Assembly: GCF_003284725.1 (NCBI RefSeq) | Contig: NZ_PGTO01000012.1 | Span: 1-64,000, forward strand | Direction: 5' to 3' | From: Paramagnetospirillum kuznetsovii | GTDB taxonomy: Bacteria > Pseudomonadota > Alphaproteobacteria > Rhodospirillales > Magnetospirillaceae | DNA: 64,000 nt | Shown here: positions 1 through 8,661 of the stretch, piece after piece | Layout of the letters: the number at the start of each line of letters is the position of its first letter | How positions within the stretch are numbered: the stretch's first letter is position 1 | Notes under the pieces: generated by a model | Told to the model about the DNA's origin: nothing | Database searches by the model: none | The model's input: the letters and a program-made list of their open reading frames with translations, nothing else | Translations under genes and position numbers: made by a program

Positions 1-436
1 CGCCAGCGTCAAACTCATCATGCGGCGATTGGCTCGGGGGTAATGCAATCAGACCGATTCAGATTCAGACTCTTAGATGAACCGTATGTTGCCCCGAGAG
101 TCCGCGTAAGGAGTAGGGGCTTGTTGTATTCGTATTAGGTTAATACTTGAAAATATGCACTCTTGTCTTTCTGCTTATGCAATGCCAAAGGCGTTATGAT
201 CGGGGTTGTAGGGTGTTTCCTCTATTTGTCGTTTGGTTTTTGTTTTGGTTTGTCATCAATCGTCACAATGGATCTGGCGGCGTTGCCGGTTGTTCATAAT
301 ATCCTTGCGTCGGGCACCTTCCGGCGATCCGAGCCTGTCTCTGCGATGAGGGCATTCCAGCTTCTCGCTTGGAGGGGTTCCACGCCGGTCCTCGGAAGTG
401 CTATGGTCCGCGCCTTTCCGGAACCTCTGGCAGATC
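1..436. other. Left-edge region without a confident gene
   Basis: I see no convincing gene here. On the minus strand an ATG at 21-19 opens a frame (MMSLTLA) that runs off the left edge, so the start of a divergent gene is possible, but seven codons cannot be judged. The stretch from about 120 to 290 is richer in A/T and T-runs than its surroundings, as expected for a promoter region serving the FAD oxidase gene. Short open frames here lack a Shine-Dalgarno sequence and plausible protein composition. Confidence 0.4.
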
Positions 437-2038
437 ATGACCAACGCGTCCCTGGACCTTTCCAGCCTCCCCAAAGCCGAATTGACCGATGACGGCGGTA
501 AGCCGCTGACGGCCAGCCTGTGCGTCACCTCCCATATCGCGGCGGCGGTGGCCGCGGCGGTCGGGCAGAACTGGGCGGTGATGCCGGCGGGGGGGTTGAC
601 CAGCGCGATTTCCTCCTACGACTACAAGCCGGAGGACGTGGCTGGGTTCGTCGGCGTCGTGGCCATCCGCCCCAAGGGCGCCCTGATGGCCGAGACGGTG
701 GACGCGGCGACTCCGTTGGAGGATTTGAAGAGCCATCAGGTCGCCATCCAGGCCGACCAAGGACTGGTTTCCGCCGGAGCCGGACTGACTTTCACCCAGG
801 TCAATGCCGCCCTGGCCGAGGCGGTGGGGCCGACGGCGCGGGTGCTGGTGGACCTGACCAGCATCGGCTCGGCTTTCGTCGGCGGCGTCGTCGCCACCGG
901 CGGCATGGGGCCGTTGCGGCTGCTGCCCTCGGCCACTTTGGATGCCGTCTGCCTTGCCGATGGCGGCGCGCCCAAGATATTGCGCGGCGACGACATCGCC
1001 CAGGTCGAAGGCATGCAGGGCTGGACCGGCATGGTCTGCGCCGCCCGCTTCCGCTTCTATCTGGTGCCCGCCAGCGAATTCGGGCTGGTGCTGCCGGTGC
1101 AGGGTTCCGACGTGGATACGGTGGCGGGCTTGCTGAAATATCTTCGGCCGTGGACGCAGGTGGCATTGCCCGAGCCCGGTGCCCTGATCGCGGGCGAGGG
1201 TGGCGAGACGGTGCTGAACGGCATCGAACTGGTCAGCCGCGATTCGCTGGAAACCTTTATCGCCCATGCCGAGGAACCCGCCCGTTCCAAGGCCGAGGGG
1301 CTGCTGCAATCCTGCGAATATGCCGGTGCCGACATGCTGGCCTGCCTGACCGGCTGGTCGGAATTATCCATCGACGACGTGCTGATGAGCCTGCTGGACC
1401 CCGAGACCGAGACCATCGGCGGCGTCGGCATCGATTTCGGCGTCGGATTTTCATCGGGGGCCGAGATGGAGACCTTCCGGGCCATCCGCGAAGGGGCGCC
1501 CGATCTGGCCCGCACCAAGGCCCGCGTGGTGCCGCCGGGCAAGCTGAAGCCGTGGAGCACGTCCACCGATATCAATATGGTGCTGCCCGCCGACAGTTCC
1601 GCCATCGTCTCGGTGCTGGAGGCTTATGCCGATTACCGCGGCGCCATCCGGGCCCTGCGCAAGGAGCTGGCGGGAGCGGTCGAGGTGGAACTGTCCGCCT
1701 ACGGCCATCTGTCGCCCGCCGGTATCGACCCCCATCACCGCGTCACCCTGTTCGCCCCCGAGGGAGCGGACGCCGCCCTGGCCGGGGCGCGCCAAGCGGT
1801 GGCGGCCAATAAGCGCACCCTGATTCACGACCTGCTGTTCGCGGCGCGCAGCCATGATTCCCAAGTGACGGGAGGCGAGAAGGGGGCTCCCTCGCTGGTT
1901 GAGATCGCCCGGGCGGCGGGCGGCGAATCGCGCCTGCCCGAGGCGCTGAAAGCGCGCTTCCAGGCGGCCCGCGCCGCCGTGATGGCGGCGCCCGCCCAAT
2001 TCAGCTTCCGTGCTCCGGCGGAACTGAGGTCGGAATGA
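437..2038 (+). CDS. FAD-linked oxidase (FAD-binding PCMH-type)
   Basis: The 533-residue product resembles flavoproteins of the GlcD / FAD_binding_4 family. The N-terminal third carries the glycine-rich FAD-binding pattern (PAGGLTS near residue 50, then GGVVATGGMG near 150) typical of the PCMH fold. The C-terminal half has the more divergent cap-like sequence. No signal peptide or membrane segment is visible, so it is probably cytoplasmic. I start at the ATG at 437; an in-frame ATG at 398 would add 13 residues of unlikely composition. The gene overlaps the following hydrolase by four bases (ATGA), so the two are translationally coupled. The substrate is unknown. Family call good, function open. 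Confidence 0.7.
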   Translation: MTNASLDLSSLPKAELTDDGGKPLTASLCVTSHIAAAVAAAVGQNWAVMPAGGLTSAISSYDYKPEDVAGFVGVVAIRPKGALMAETVDAATPLEDLKSHQVAIQADQGLVSAGAGLTFTQVNAALAEAVGPTARVLVDLTSIGSAFVGGVVATGGMGPLRLLPSATLDAVCLADGGAPKILRGDDIAQVEGMQGWTGMVCAARFRFYLVPASEFGLVLPVQGSDVDTVAGLLKYLRPWTQVALPEPGALIAGEGGETVLNGIELVSRDSLETFIAHAEEPARSKAEGLLQSCEYAGADMLACLTGWSELSIDDVLMSLLDPETETIGGVGIDFGVGFSSGAEMETFRAIREGAPDLARTKARVVPPGKLKPWSTSTDINMVLPADSSAIVSVLEAYADYRGAIRALRKELAGAVEVELSAYGHLSPAGIDPHHRVTLFAPEGADAALAGARQAVAANKRTLIHDLLFAARSHDSQVTGGEKGAPSLVEIARAAGGESRLPEALKARFQAARAAVMAAPAQFSFRAPAELRSE

Positions 2039-2808
2039 GCCTATCGCTCAATGTCATCGAGGCGGGGACCGCGTCGGATCGACCGGCCTTGCTGATCCTG
2101 CACGGCCTGCTGGGCTCGGCGCGCAATTGGGGCGCCGTGGTCAAGAGCCTGGGTGAGTCCCGCCAGGTGCTGGCGCTGGACCTGCCCAATCACGGCGCCA
2201 GTCCGTGGACCGAGGTGATGGACTATCCCTTCATGGCCCGCGAGGTGGCCAAGGTCATCGAGTCCCTGGGCGGTCGGGCCGCCGTCATGGGCCATTCCAT
2301 GGGCGGCAAGGCCGCCATGACCCTGGCGCTGACCCGCCCCGAACTTGTGGAGCGCCTGGTGGTGGTCGATATCGCCCCGGTGGCCTATACCCACACCTTC
2401 GCGCCCTATGTGAAGGCCATGCGGGCGGTGCCATTGGGCGAGGTGACGTCGCGCGGCGAGGTGGAGGCCCACATCGCCGCCCAGATCCCCGACAAGGGCG
2501 TGCGGGCCTTCCTGATGCAGAATCTGGAAGGCGGCGCGGCCGGTTATCGCTGGCGGCCCAATCTGGCGGTTCTCCAGGCCCATATGGAAGACATCCTGGC
2601 CTTCCCGCGCTTCGGCGACGATGTCCGCTACGACGGTCCCACCCTGTTCATCGACGGCGAGACCTCGGACTATATCCGTCCCCAATACGAGGACGTCATG
2701 ACCGCCCTGTTCCCCGCCCACCAAGTGGTGGAAATCGCCGGGGCGGGCCATTGGGTGCATGCCGACAAACCGGCGGAGTTTCTGGCGGCGGTTTCGGCGT
2801 TTCTTTAG
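2035..2808 (+). CDS. Alpha/beta-fold hydrolase (YbfF-like esterase)
   Basis: A 257-residue alpha/beta hydrolase. The nucleophile elbow GHSMGG lies near residue 85, an oxyanion-type HGLLGS motif is near residue 23, and the catalytic histidine sits in AGAGHWVHAD near residue 237. Length and motifs fit the YbfF group of small acyl-ester or thioester hydrolases. The ATG overlaps the stop of the FAD oxidase gene, so both products probably serve one pathway. The stop codon overlaps that of the convergent LysR gene, leaving no intergenic space. The natural substrate cannot be told from sequence. Confidence 0.8.
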   Translation: MSLSLNVIEAGTASDRPALLILHGLLGSARNWGAVVKSLGESRQVLALDLPNHGASPWTEVMDYPFMAREVAKVIESLGGRAAVMGHSMGGKAAMTLALTRPELVERLVVVDIAPVAYTHTFAPYVKAMRAVPLGEVTSRGEVEAHIAAQIPDKGVRAFLMQNLEGGAAGYRWRPNLAVLQAHMEDILAFPRFGDDVRYDGPTLFIDGETSDYIRPQYEDVMTALFPAHQVVEIAGAGHWVHADKPAEFLAAVSAFL

Positions 2809-3716
2809 AGTGCGTCCACCACGTCCGGCAGATGGCTCTTCACTAAATCGGCGAACAGGCGGAATTCCGGGGCGCGCACGCTGGTGCGGCGCCAGACCAG
2901 ATCAATGCAGCGACCAGGAGCGGGGGACTGGAAGGGGCGCATGACGATCTGCTCGTCGACCAGGGCCTCGGCATCCACGTAAAGGGCGGGCAGACAACTG
3001 GCGCCCAGGCCGGTGGCGACCATTTGGCGCAAGGTGTCCAGACTGGTGGCGCGGAAATCGGGATGTTCACGGCAACCGGCGGCGTGGCACAGGGCCAGGG
3101 CCGGTTCGCGCAATCCGTCTCCCTGTTCCAGCAAGATCAAGGATTCGCCAGCCAGATCAGGCGGCGTCAGGGACGTCTTGGCCCTTAACCGATGCCCAAG
3201 CGGCAAGGCGGCCCATAGCGGCTCGCGGAACAGAGGGGTCACGCTCAGATGCCGGTCGTCGCGCGGCGCCGAGGCCATTAAAACCAAATCCAACTGACCG
3301 GCCGCCAATTCGCTCAGCAGGCGATCCTCCGGCTCCTCGCGCAGATATAGGCGGAGATCGGGATACATCCTGCGCATCTCGGGCAGGAAATGCGGCAGCA
3401 GATACGGCCCCAGGGTGCGCAGCACCCCCAACCGCAGCATGCCCGACAACGGCGTCTTGGCGCCCTGGGCCAGTTCCTCCAGATCGGCGACGCTGCGCAG
3501 GATGGCGTTGGCGCGCTCGGCCAGGTCGCGCCCCAGTGGAGTCAGCAAGACCCGCCTGCGGCTGCGTTCCAGCAGCAGCGCGCCGAGGATTTCTTCCAAC
3601 TGGGCGATTTGGGCCGACAGGGCGGGCTGGCTGATATGGATGCGCTCGGCCGCCTTGCGAAAGTGCAGGGTCTCGGCGACGGCGGCGAAGCATTGCAGAT
3701 GGCGCAGGGTGATCAT
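2805..3716 (-). CDS. OxyR-like LysR-family regulator lacking the peroxidatic cysteine
   Basis: A 303-residue LysR regulator with an N-terminal winged HTH (residues 1-60; HISQPALSAQIAQLEE is the recognition region) and a periplasmic-binding-like effector domain. It tracks E. coli OxyR closely: GPYLLPH near 104, LAGESL near 188 and FRATSLDTLRQMV near 218. In OxyR the sensor loop reads GHC-LRDQAMGF-C, with Cys199 and Cys208. Here it reads GDG-LREPALAL-C, so the peroxidatic Cys199 is Gly201 while the resolving cysteine (Cys210) remains. I start at the ATG at 3716, which puts an ATAG-N7-CTAT box 11 bases upstream; an ATG at 3734 would add six residues. It is divergent from the DUF475 gene. Confidence 0.8.
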   Translation of the reverse strand: MITLRHLQCFAAVAETLHFRKAAERIHISQPALSAQIAQLEEILGALLLERSRRRVLLTPLGRDLAERANAILRSVADLEELAQGAKTPLSGMLRLGVLRTLGPYLLPHFLPEMRRMYPDLRLYLREEPEDRLLSELAAGQLDLVLMASAPRDDRHLSVTPLFREPLWAALPLGHRLRAKTSLTPPDLAGESLILLEQGDGLREPALALCHAAGCREHPDFRATSLDTLRQMVATGLGASCLPALYVDAEALVDEQIVMRPFQSPAPGRCIDLVWRRTSVRAPEFRLFADLVKSHLPDVVDAL

Positions 3717-3726
3717 GGCAAGGATG

Positions 3727-3741
3727 ATAGGCAATTCCTAT
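3727..3741. promoter_or_regulatory. OxyR-type half operator ATAG-N7-CTAT (copy 1)
   Basis: The sequence ATAGGCAATTCCTAT has the ATAG-N7-CTAT spacing of half of an OxyR operator. It lies between the divergent OxyR-like gene and the DUF475 gene, just upstream of the regulator's start codon, where binding would allow autoregulation. A near-identical copy lies at 4888-4902. Confidence 0.6.
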
Positions 3742-3854
3742 CACACCGACAATCCATGGCGGCTGGACCTTCGCTCCAAATCTTGTCACCTTGGCGGACG
3801 CAGTGTTTTTCACGCCATCGCGGTATGCCGCGCCGTAACGCCAGGGGCTGGGCC

Positions 3855-4898
3855 ATGAGCACTTCCGATCTGCGCTATTTCAGGGCTTCGGCCGTGTTCA
3901 CCGCGGCGTGCCTGCTGGCGGCCTGGGGGCTTGGATATTACACGGGACACAGCGCTTCCGCCGCCCTGTCGGCGGTATTCATCGTCTGCGTCCTGGCGGT
4001 CCTGGAAGTCTCGCTGTCCTTCGACAACGCGGTGGTCAACGCCAAGGTGCTGATGACCATGGAGCGGGTGTGGCAGCGCCGCTTCATCACCTGGGGCATT
4101 CTGATTGCGGTGTTCGGCATGCGCATCGTGTTTCCCCTGCTGATCGTCGGCGTGATGGCGGAGATCTCCCCCTGGCAGGCCTTGGTTCTTGCCGCCACAA
4201 GGCCGGACGAATATGCAAGGGTGATGGTCGATGCCCATGTGGCCATTGCCGCTTTTGGCGGCGCCTTTCTCGCCATGGTCGGGCTGAAATACTTTTTCGA
4301 CGTGAAGAAAGACGTCCACTGGGTCCGCAGCATCGAGGAGCCGCTGACCAAGCTGGGCAAGATCGAGGCGGTGGAAATCGCCTTGGTCATCATCGCCTTG
4401 TATTGCGTCTCCAAGGCGCTTCCGGCGGATGTGGTGCTGGGCTTCTTGCTGTCGGGCCTGCTGGGCATCGTCACCTTCGTGGCGGTGGAAGGCGTCGCGG
4501 CCCTGATGGGGGTCGAGGAGTGCGGGACGCGGGCGGCGGCGAAATCCGGCCTGGCCTCCTTTCTGTATCTCGAGGTTCTCGACGCCAGCTTTTCCTTCGA
4601 CGGCGTCATCGGCGCCTTCGCGCTGACCAACAACCTGTTCATCATCGCCCTGGGCCTGGGGGTGGGCGCCATGTTCGTGCGCTCGCTCACCATCATGCTG
4701 GTGGAGAAGGGGACTCTGACCGAATACCTTTATCTCGAGCACGGGGCCTTTTGGGCCATCCTGGCGCTGTCGGCGCTGATGCTGGGCGGGACCATCATCG
4801 ACATTCCCGAAGTGGTCACCGGACTGATCGGCGCGGTGCTGATCGGCCTGTCCTTTCTCAGCTCGGTTCGCCACAACCGTAAGCTTGATAGGCAATAA
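3855..4898 (+). CDS. DUF475 / TerC-like integral membrane protein
   Basis: A 347-residue polytopic membrane protein with about nine hydrophobic segments. Acidic motifs lie inside the membrane region: EVSLSFDNAVVNA near residue 50 and EVLDASFSFDGVIGAF near 240. They form an internal repeat characteristic of the DUF475 / TerC superfamily, whose members are linked to metal (Mn, tellurite) export or resistance. The start is the ATG at 3855; the frame is open further upstream but without protein-like composition. It is divergent from the OxyR-like gene, and its stop codon lies inside a second OxyR-type box. The transported species is unknown; metal export during oxidative stress is an inference. 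Confidence 0.8.
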   Translation: MSTSDLRYFRASAVFTAACLLAAWGLGYYTGHSASAALSAVFIVCVLAVLEVSLSFDNAVVNAKVLMTMERVWQRRFITWGILIAVFGMRIVFPLLIVGVMAEISPWQALVLAATRPDEYARVMVDAHVAIAAFGGAFLAMVGLKYFFDVKKDVHWVRSIEEPLTKLGKIEAVEIALVIIALYCVSKALPADVVLGFLLSGLLGIVTFVAVEGVAALMGVEECGTRAAAKSGLASFLYLEVLDASFSFDGVIGAFALTNNLFIIALGLGVGAMFVRSLTIMLVEKGTLTEYLYLEHGAFWAILALSALMLGGTIIDIPEVVTGLIGAVLIGLSFLSSVRHNRKLDRQ

Positions 4899-4902
4899 CT
4901 AT
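4888..4902. promoter_or_regulatory. OxyR-type half operator ATAG-N7-CTAT (copy 2)
   Basis: ATAGGCAATAACTAT overlaps the last codons and stop of the DUF475 gene, 84 bases before the sigma factor start. Together with one or two flanking bases on each side it matches the box at 3727-3741 at 16 of 18 positions. It could place the sigma factor gene under the same regulator. Confidence 0.5.
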
Positions 4903-4985
4903 CAATTCAAGAAAAATCATCGATTGGACCTATTGATTGCCCGGGCTTAGGGTCGTGGACATCGGAAACAGTTCACGGGTTCGCC

Positions 4986-5837
4986 ATGACACTCCCCAAG
5001 ACGCCGTCCAGGCTTCATCCGCCCCGCGCCGATGGAATGCTGGGCGTGGAGGACGAAATCGCCCTGATCCGCGCTTGGCGCCAGACGGGCGATGAAGCGG
5101 CCAAATCCCGCCTCATCACCGCCCATCTGCCGCTGGTCCTGAAGGCGGCGACGCGCTTTCGCTTCTACGGCCTGGCCGCCGACGACCTGATCGCCGAGGG
5201 CAATCTGGGGCTGCTGCGGGCGCTGGACGGTTTCGAGCCCGAGCGGGGCTTGCGCTTCGCCACCTATGCCCAATGGTGGGTGCGGGCCTGCATGTACGAG
5301 CATGTGCTGAAATTCTCCACCCCGGTCAGCTTCTCGGTGACCGCCGGGCGCAAGCGCATCTTCTTCAAGCTGAAGGCGCTGAAGGCCAAGCTGCTGGGCG
5401 TGCGCGGCGGTCAGTTGAGCCCGACCGAGGTGGCCGATATCGCCCGCGACCTCAAGGTCAGTGCCAAGGCGGTCAGCGAGATGGACCGGCTGATGAGCCA
5501 TCCCGCCCGCTCGCTGGATGCGCCGTTGGTGGCGGGCAACCCCACCAGCCTGGGCGACCTGCTGCCCTCCGAGTCTCCCGATGCGGAAACCGCGCTCGGC
5601 GAGCGCCAGGAAATGGCCCTGCGCCGCGACGCCCTGGCCCGCAGTTGGCCGAGCCTGACCGAGCGCGAGCAGCAGATTCTCACCGAACGCGCCCTGCGTG
5701 AACGACCGCTGAAGCTTGAGGAATTGGCCAAGCGCTTCGGCATCTCGCGCGAGCGGGTGCGCCAGATCGAGGCCGAGGCCATGCGCAAGCTGCGTCGTCT
5801 TATGGTGCCGACGGAGGCGGGGATGGCGGGCGCTTAG
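4986..5837 (+). CDS. RpoH-like (sigma-32 family) RNA polymerase sigma factor
   Basis: A 283-residue sigma-70 family factor without region 1.1. Region 2 (about residues 45-115) includes DLIAEGNLGLLRAL and the promoter-melting FATYAQWWVRACMYEHVL. The RpoH-box-like stretch GRKRIFFKLKALKAKL follows near 120. Region 4 (about 220-275) ends with the helix-turn-helix ISRERVRQIEAEAMRKLRRL. This fits the RpoH heat-shock and stress group; alphaproteobacteria often carry several. It lies downstream of the OxyR-like/DUF475 pair with an OxyR-type box in front, suggesting a stress-response role. Its stop abuts the stop of the convergent TPR gene (TAG/CTA). Which RpoH paralogue it is cannot be decided here. 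Confidence 0.85.
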   Translation: MTLPKTPSRLHPPRADGMLGVEDEIALIRAWRQTGDEAAKSRLITAHLPLVLKAATRFRFYGLAADDLIAEGNLGLLRALDGFEPERGLRFATYAQWWVRACMYEHVLKFSTPVSFSVTAGRKRIFFKLKALKAKLLGVRGGQLSPTEVADIARDLKVSAKAVSEMDRLMSHPARSLDAPLVAGNPTSLGDLLPSESPDAETALGERQEMALRRDALARSWPSLTEREQQILTERALRERPLKLEELAKRFGISRERVRQIEAEAMRKLRRLMVPTEAGMAGA

Positions 5838-6596
5838 CTACTGTCGCTTGGCCCCCGCCGCCAGGGCGCGCAGGATGTCGGCGTTGGTGCGCGCCATGTC
5901 GGCGGGCAGATCCTGGCGGACCAGTTTTTCCGCCTGGGCGGAATCGCCCTTGAGCGCCAGCAACAGCGCCAGATTCTGGCGGATCTGGGCGGTGGCGGCG
6001 GGCAGGTCGGCGGCCCGCGTCATGGTGGCCAGGGCCTCGTCCAGCTTGCCCGCCAGGGCCTGGGACAGGGCCAGATTGTTCAGCACCATGGGATTGTCGG
6101 GGGAAAGCTCCAGGGCGCGGCCATAGGCGGCCAACGCCTCGGCGCCGCGCCCCTGGGCGTCCAATGCCACCGCCAGCGCCGCATGGGCGTCCCAGCGATT
6201 GGGCGCGACGCCCAGCGCCTGTTCCAGGGATTTGACGGAAAGGCCCAGCCGGTCGGCGGCGAGATAGTCCTTGCCCAGTTCCACCAATGTATCGGCATCG
6301 CGGGGAAACCGGATCAATTGGCCCTGCATGACGTCGGCGGCCTGTTGGGCCTGGCCGCCATAGCGCAGGTTGCGGGCCAGCGCGACGCCGATGTCGCGGT
6401 CGTCGTCGCGGCGCTGATACAAGGTGGTCAGGTGCTGGACGGCGCCCTTGTAGTCACGGTTGGCCTCGGCGGCGGCGGCGGCGGCGCGCAGGGAAGGCTC
6501 CACCGCCTGGGCGACGCTGCGCTGCTCGTCGCCGATATTCATGCCGGAACAGGCCGTCAGCAAAAGAATGAGGAAAAGGGCGCTGCGATTCCACAT
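5838..6596 (-). CDS. TPR-repeat lipoprotein (TadD-like)
   Basis: A 252-residue lipoprotein. From the ATG at 6596 the N-terminus is a short lipoprotein signal ending in LLTAC, with lipidation at Cys16. At least four tetratricopeptide repeats follow (for example ALAAYGRALELSPDNPMVL near residue 150). This matches TadD, the TPR lipoprotein of Flp-pilus (Tad) assembly, which helps the outer-membrane secretin. Nearby CpaC-N, TadG-like and TadE-like genes support the link. An upstream ATG at 6644 would put charged and aromatic residues before the signal and is less likely. The promoter region toward the divergent CpaC-N gene is very A/T-rich. The product is probably anchored to the inner face of the outer membrane. 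Confidence 0.7.
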   Translation of the reverse strand: MWNRSALFLILLLTACSGMNIGDEQRSVAQAVEPSLRAAAAAAEANRDYKGAVQHLTTLYQRRDDDRDIGVALARNLRYGGQAQQAADVMQGQLIRFPRDADTLVELGKDYLAADRLGLSVKSLEQALGVAPNRWDAHAALAVALDAQGRGAEALAAYGRALELSPDNPMVLNNLALSQALAGKLDEALATMTRAADLPAATAQIRQNLALLLALKGDSAQAEKLVRQDLPADMARTNADILRALAAGAKRQ

Positions 6597-6742
6597 GACC
6601 GATTCAAACCCCGCGAAATTGTATAAAATTATATTCTTAATCAATATTCACTTTGACCCAGCCAAGCAAAGCCAGGATTGATTGCGGCTTCATTTGGACG
6701 TATCATTGTAGCGTTAAAGCTTATCCAAGGGAATGCCCTGAA

Positions 6743-7183
6743 ATGTCCCGCCTGCAATTGTCGTCATCGGTGTTTCTGATCGCGTTGTCCGCCGCTTCCG
6801 TGGCCTGGGCGGCGGAAAGTCTCGAAGTGCCGTTGGGCGGGGCGACGCAGATCAAACTGCGCGGCGCCGCCCATGAGGTCATCATCGGCAATCCAGCCGT
6901 CGCCGATGTGACCATGCAGAACACCCGCACACTCACCGTATTCGGAAAATATCCGGGCGGCACCACGCTTTCTGTGGTCGATAGCGGCGGTCGGGTGGTG
7001 CTGGACGCCTCGGTGTTGGTCACCGCCGGGGGGGCGGAATCGGTGACGATCCGCTACGGCACCGGCAAGACTTGGGTGCCGGGCGGGGTGACCACGGTGG
7101 TGGATTGCTCGCCGCAGCGCTGCGCGCCCGCTATGGCCGTCCCGTCGGAATCCCCCTTCAAGGCCGGCGCCGCCGCCAAATAG
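6743..7183 (+). CDS. Stand-alone CpaC/RcpA N-terminal domain protein (pilus assembly)
   Basis: A 146-residue exported protein. Residues 1-23 form a signal peptide ending in AWA. The rest matches the N-terminal domain of CpaC/RcpA secretins of Tad pili: the LEVPLGGATQIKL start, the HEVIIGNPAVADVTM strand and TLTVFGKYPGGTTLSVVD. The secretin domain itself is missing, so the product stops after the pilus-assembly N-domain. Small proteins of this kind occur beside tad genes in other alphaproteobacteria. It is divergent from the TPR lipoprotein and convergent with the TadG-like gene. It is probably periplasmic; its exact partner is unknown. Confidence 0.7.
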   Translation: MSRLQLSSSVFLIALSAASVAWAAESLEVPLGGATQIKLRGAAHEVIIGNPAVADVTMQNTRTLTVFGKYPGGTTLSVVDSGGRVVLDASVLVTAGGAESVTIRYGTGKTWVPGGVTTVVDCSPQRCAPAMAVPSESPFKAGAAAK

Positions 7184-7247
7184 CACTATTCATCTAAGAT
7201 ATCGAATGAAGTTCGAGATCGGGGATAAAACGATCGATCTCAATGAG

Positions 7248-8657
7248 TTACTGGCTTATCCTCAGATTGCTGAGCGAGACCGCGATGGCGGTGAAGGCGT
7301 TCTTCAGGTCGGTCTGGCTGGGGGCGTCGAAGAACTTGCTGTCGTCGCTGGCGCAGGATTTGTACATGGCCTTGGTGGCGGCATCCTGGGTGCCGGTGAA
7401 GACGATGGTATAAACCACGATCTTCTTGGCCTTCATGGTTTCGCACAGGGCGGCCATGCGGCTGTCGACCACCGTTTGCGCTCCGGCGATGGTGGTCGAG
7501 CCCACCCGGCCCAACTCATCCAGTCGGCCATAGCCGGTGTAATCGGAGTGAACCGCGCTGTTGACCTTGTTGGCGCCGCTGGTGCTGGTCAGCTTGTAAA
7601 CCTGATTGACGCCATCGGTCATCATGATCACCGCCTTGGTCAGGTTGGGAGTGCCCCAGGGCTGCCCCTCGGTGAAGGGCGATTCCGGCGACAGCACCCG
7701 CAATCCCCAAGCCATGCCGATATCGCCCAATGTACCGCCCCGGCTCCAGGCTTGCATGGCGGTGATGGCGGTGGTCAGGGTGCTTTTGACATTGGTCAGC
7801 GGCGTGATGGGCGTCGGGCAGCCCACATTGGGGCCGGTGCTGGAATTGCCGTTGCTGGGATCGGCCTTGATGGTCGAGGCGACACCGGCGGTGTAGCTGT
7901 TGTCGATGGCGGGTGCCCAGGAATATCGGGTCCACAACGCCGTGGCGGCGGGGGTGTCGGCCAGGGTGTTGGGCGAGGCGCGCTCGACCACGCAGCCTTT
8001 CCAGCCGGTGACGTTCACCGCGTCATAGGCGGCTCCGGCCCCCACCAGCGAGGCGGCGACCGCCCCTGGATTGACGGCGGCCGAATAGGGAACCAGCGCG
8101 ATCTTCAATGTGGGGTGGGTGGTATAGCTGCCGAACAGGATGGTCACCAGTTCATTGGCGGCGTCGCGCAGGCTGGCGATATTGTTGTTGGTGGTCATGG
8201 AGCCGGTATTGTCCAGAACCATGGCCAGTTCCAGGCCGGTGATCTTGCGGATCACCTCGCTGCTGGCACTGACCGTCATCTGGGTCTTGCCCAGGACTTT
8301 CATGAAAACGGTGGACAGGGTGGCGCTGGCCGTGGCGGTGATGACGTCGCCATTGACGGTGATGTGAACCGTGGGGATCGCGCCCATGATGCCGGTCGGA
8401 TAGTTGGCATTGAAGAAGTTCTGCGCCACTTGATTAAGCTGGGCGGTGGTGCCGGTGGACGATCCCACCGCCAGGGCGGCGGCGTCCAGCGCGTTGGCCA
8501 TGCGACTCTTGACCGCATAGGCGCGTGCCACGTCCACGCCCAGGCCGATGCTACCGATGATGGGGATCAGACTGGCGGCGAACATGATGGCGATATTGCC
8601 CCGACTGCATCGGGCGAGGCGGCAACGGGCGAGGCGGCTGGCTGGGTTCTTGAACAT
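7248..8657 (-). CDS. TadG-like pilus protein with von Willebrand factor A domain
   Basis: A 469-residue protein. A TadG-type N-terminus (residues 20-60: a GNIAIMFA transmembrane start followed by VDVARAYAVKSRMANALDAAALA) anchors it in the inner membrane. A von Willebrand A domain follows, with the metal-coordinating MIDAS motif LDNTGSM at about residues 149-154 and a later TDG near 340. TadG proteins are minor pilus or adhesion components that may carry the VWA domain outside the membrane. It is last in a three-gene minus-strand unit after two TadE-like genes, with a 4-bp gap to the previous gene. Confidence 0.8.
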   Translation of the reverse strand: MFKNPASRLARCRLARCSRGNIAIMFAASLIPIIGSIGLGVDVARAYAVKSRMANALDAAALAVGSSTGTTAQLNQVAQNFFNANYPTGIMGAIPTVHITVNGDVITATASATLSTVFMKVLGKTQMTVSASSEVIRKITGLELAMVLDNTGSMTTNNNIASLRDAANELVTILFGSYTTHPTLKIALVPYSAAVNPGAVAASLVGAGAAYDAVNVTGWKGCVVERASPNTLADTPAATALWTRYSWAPAIDNSYTAGVASTIKADPSNGNSSTGPNVGCPTPITPLTNVKSTLTTAITAMQAWSRGGTLGDIGMAWGLRVLSPESPFTEGQPWGTPNLTKAVIMMTDGVNQVYKLTSTSGANKVNSAVHSDYTGYGRLDELGRVGSTTIAGAQTVVDSRMAALCETMKAKKIVVYTIVFTGTQDAATKAMYKSCASDDSKFFDAPSQTDLKNAFTAIAVSLSNLRISQ

Positions 8658-8661
8658 GGCG

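Noticed and set aside
1-21. Start of a minus-strand gene at the left edge
   Set aside because: An ATG-ATG and five more codons are visible but no convincing ribosome site; too little sequence to annotate.
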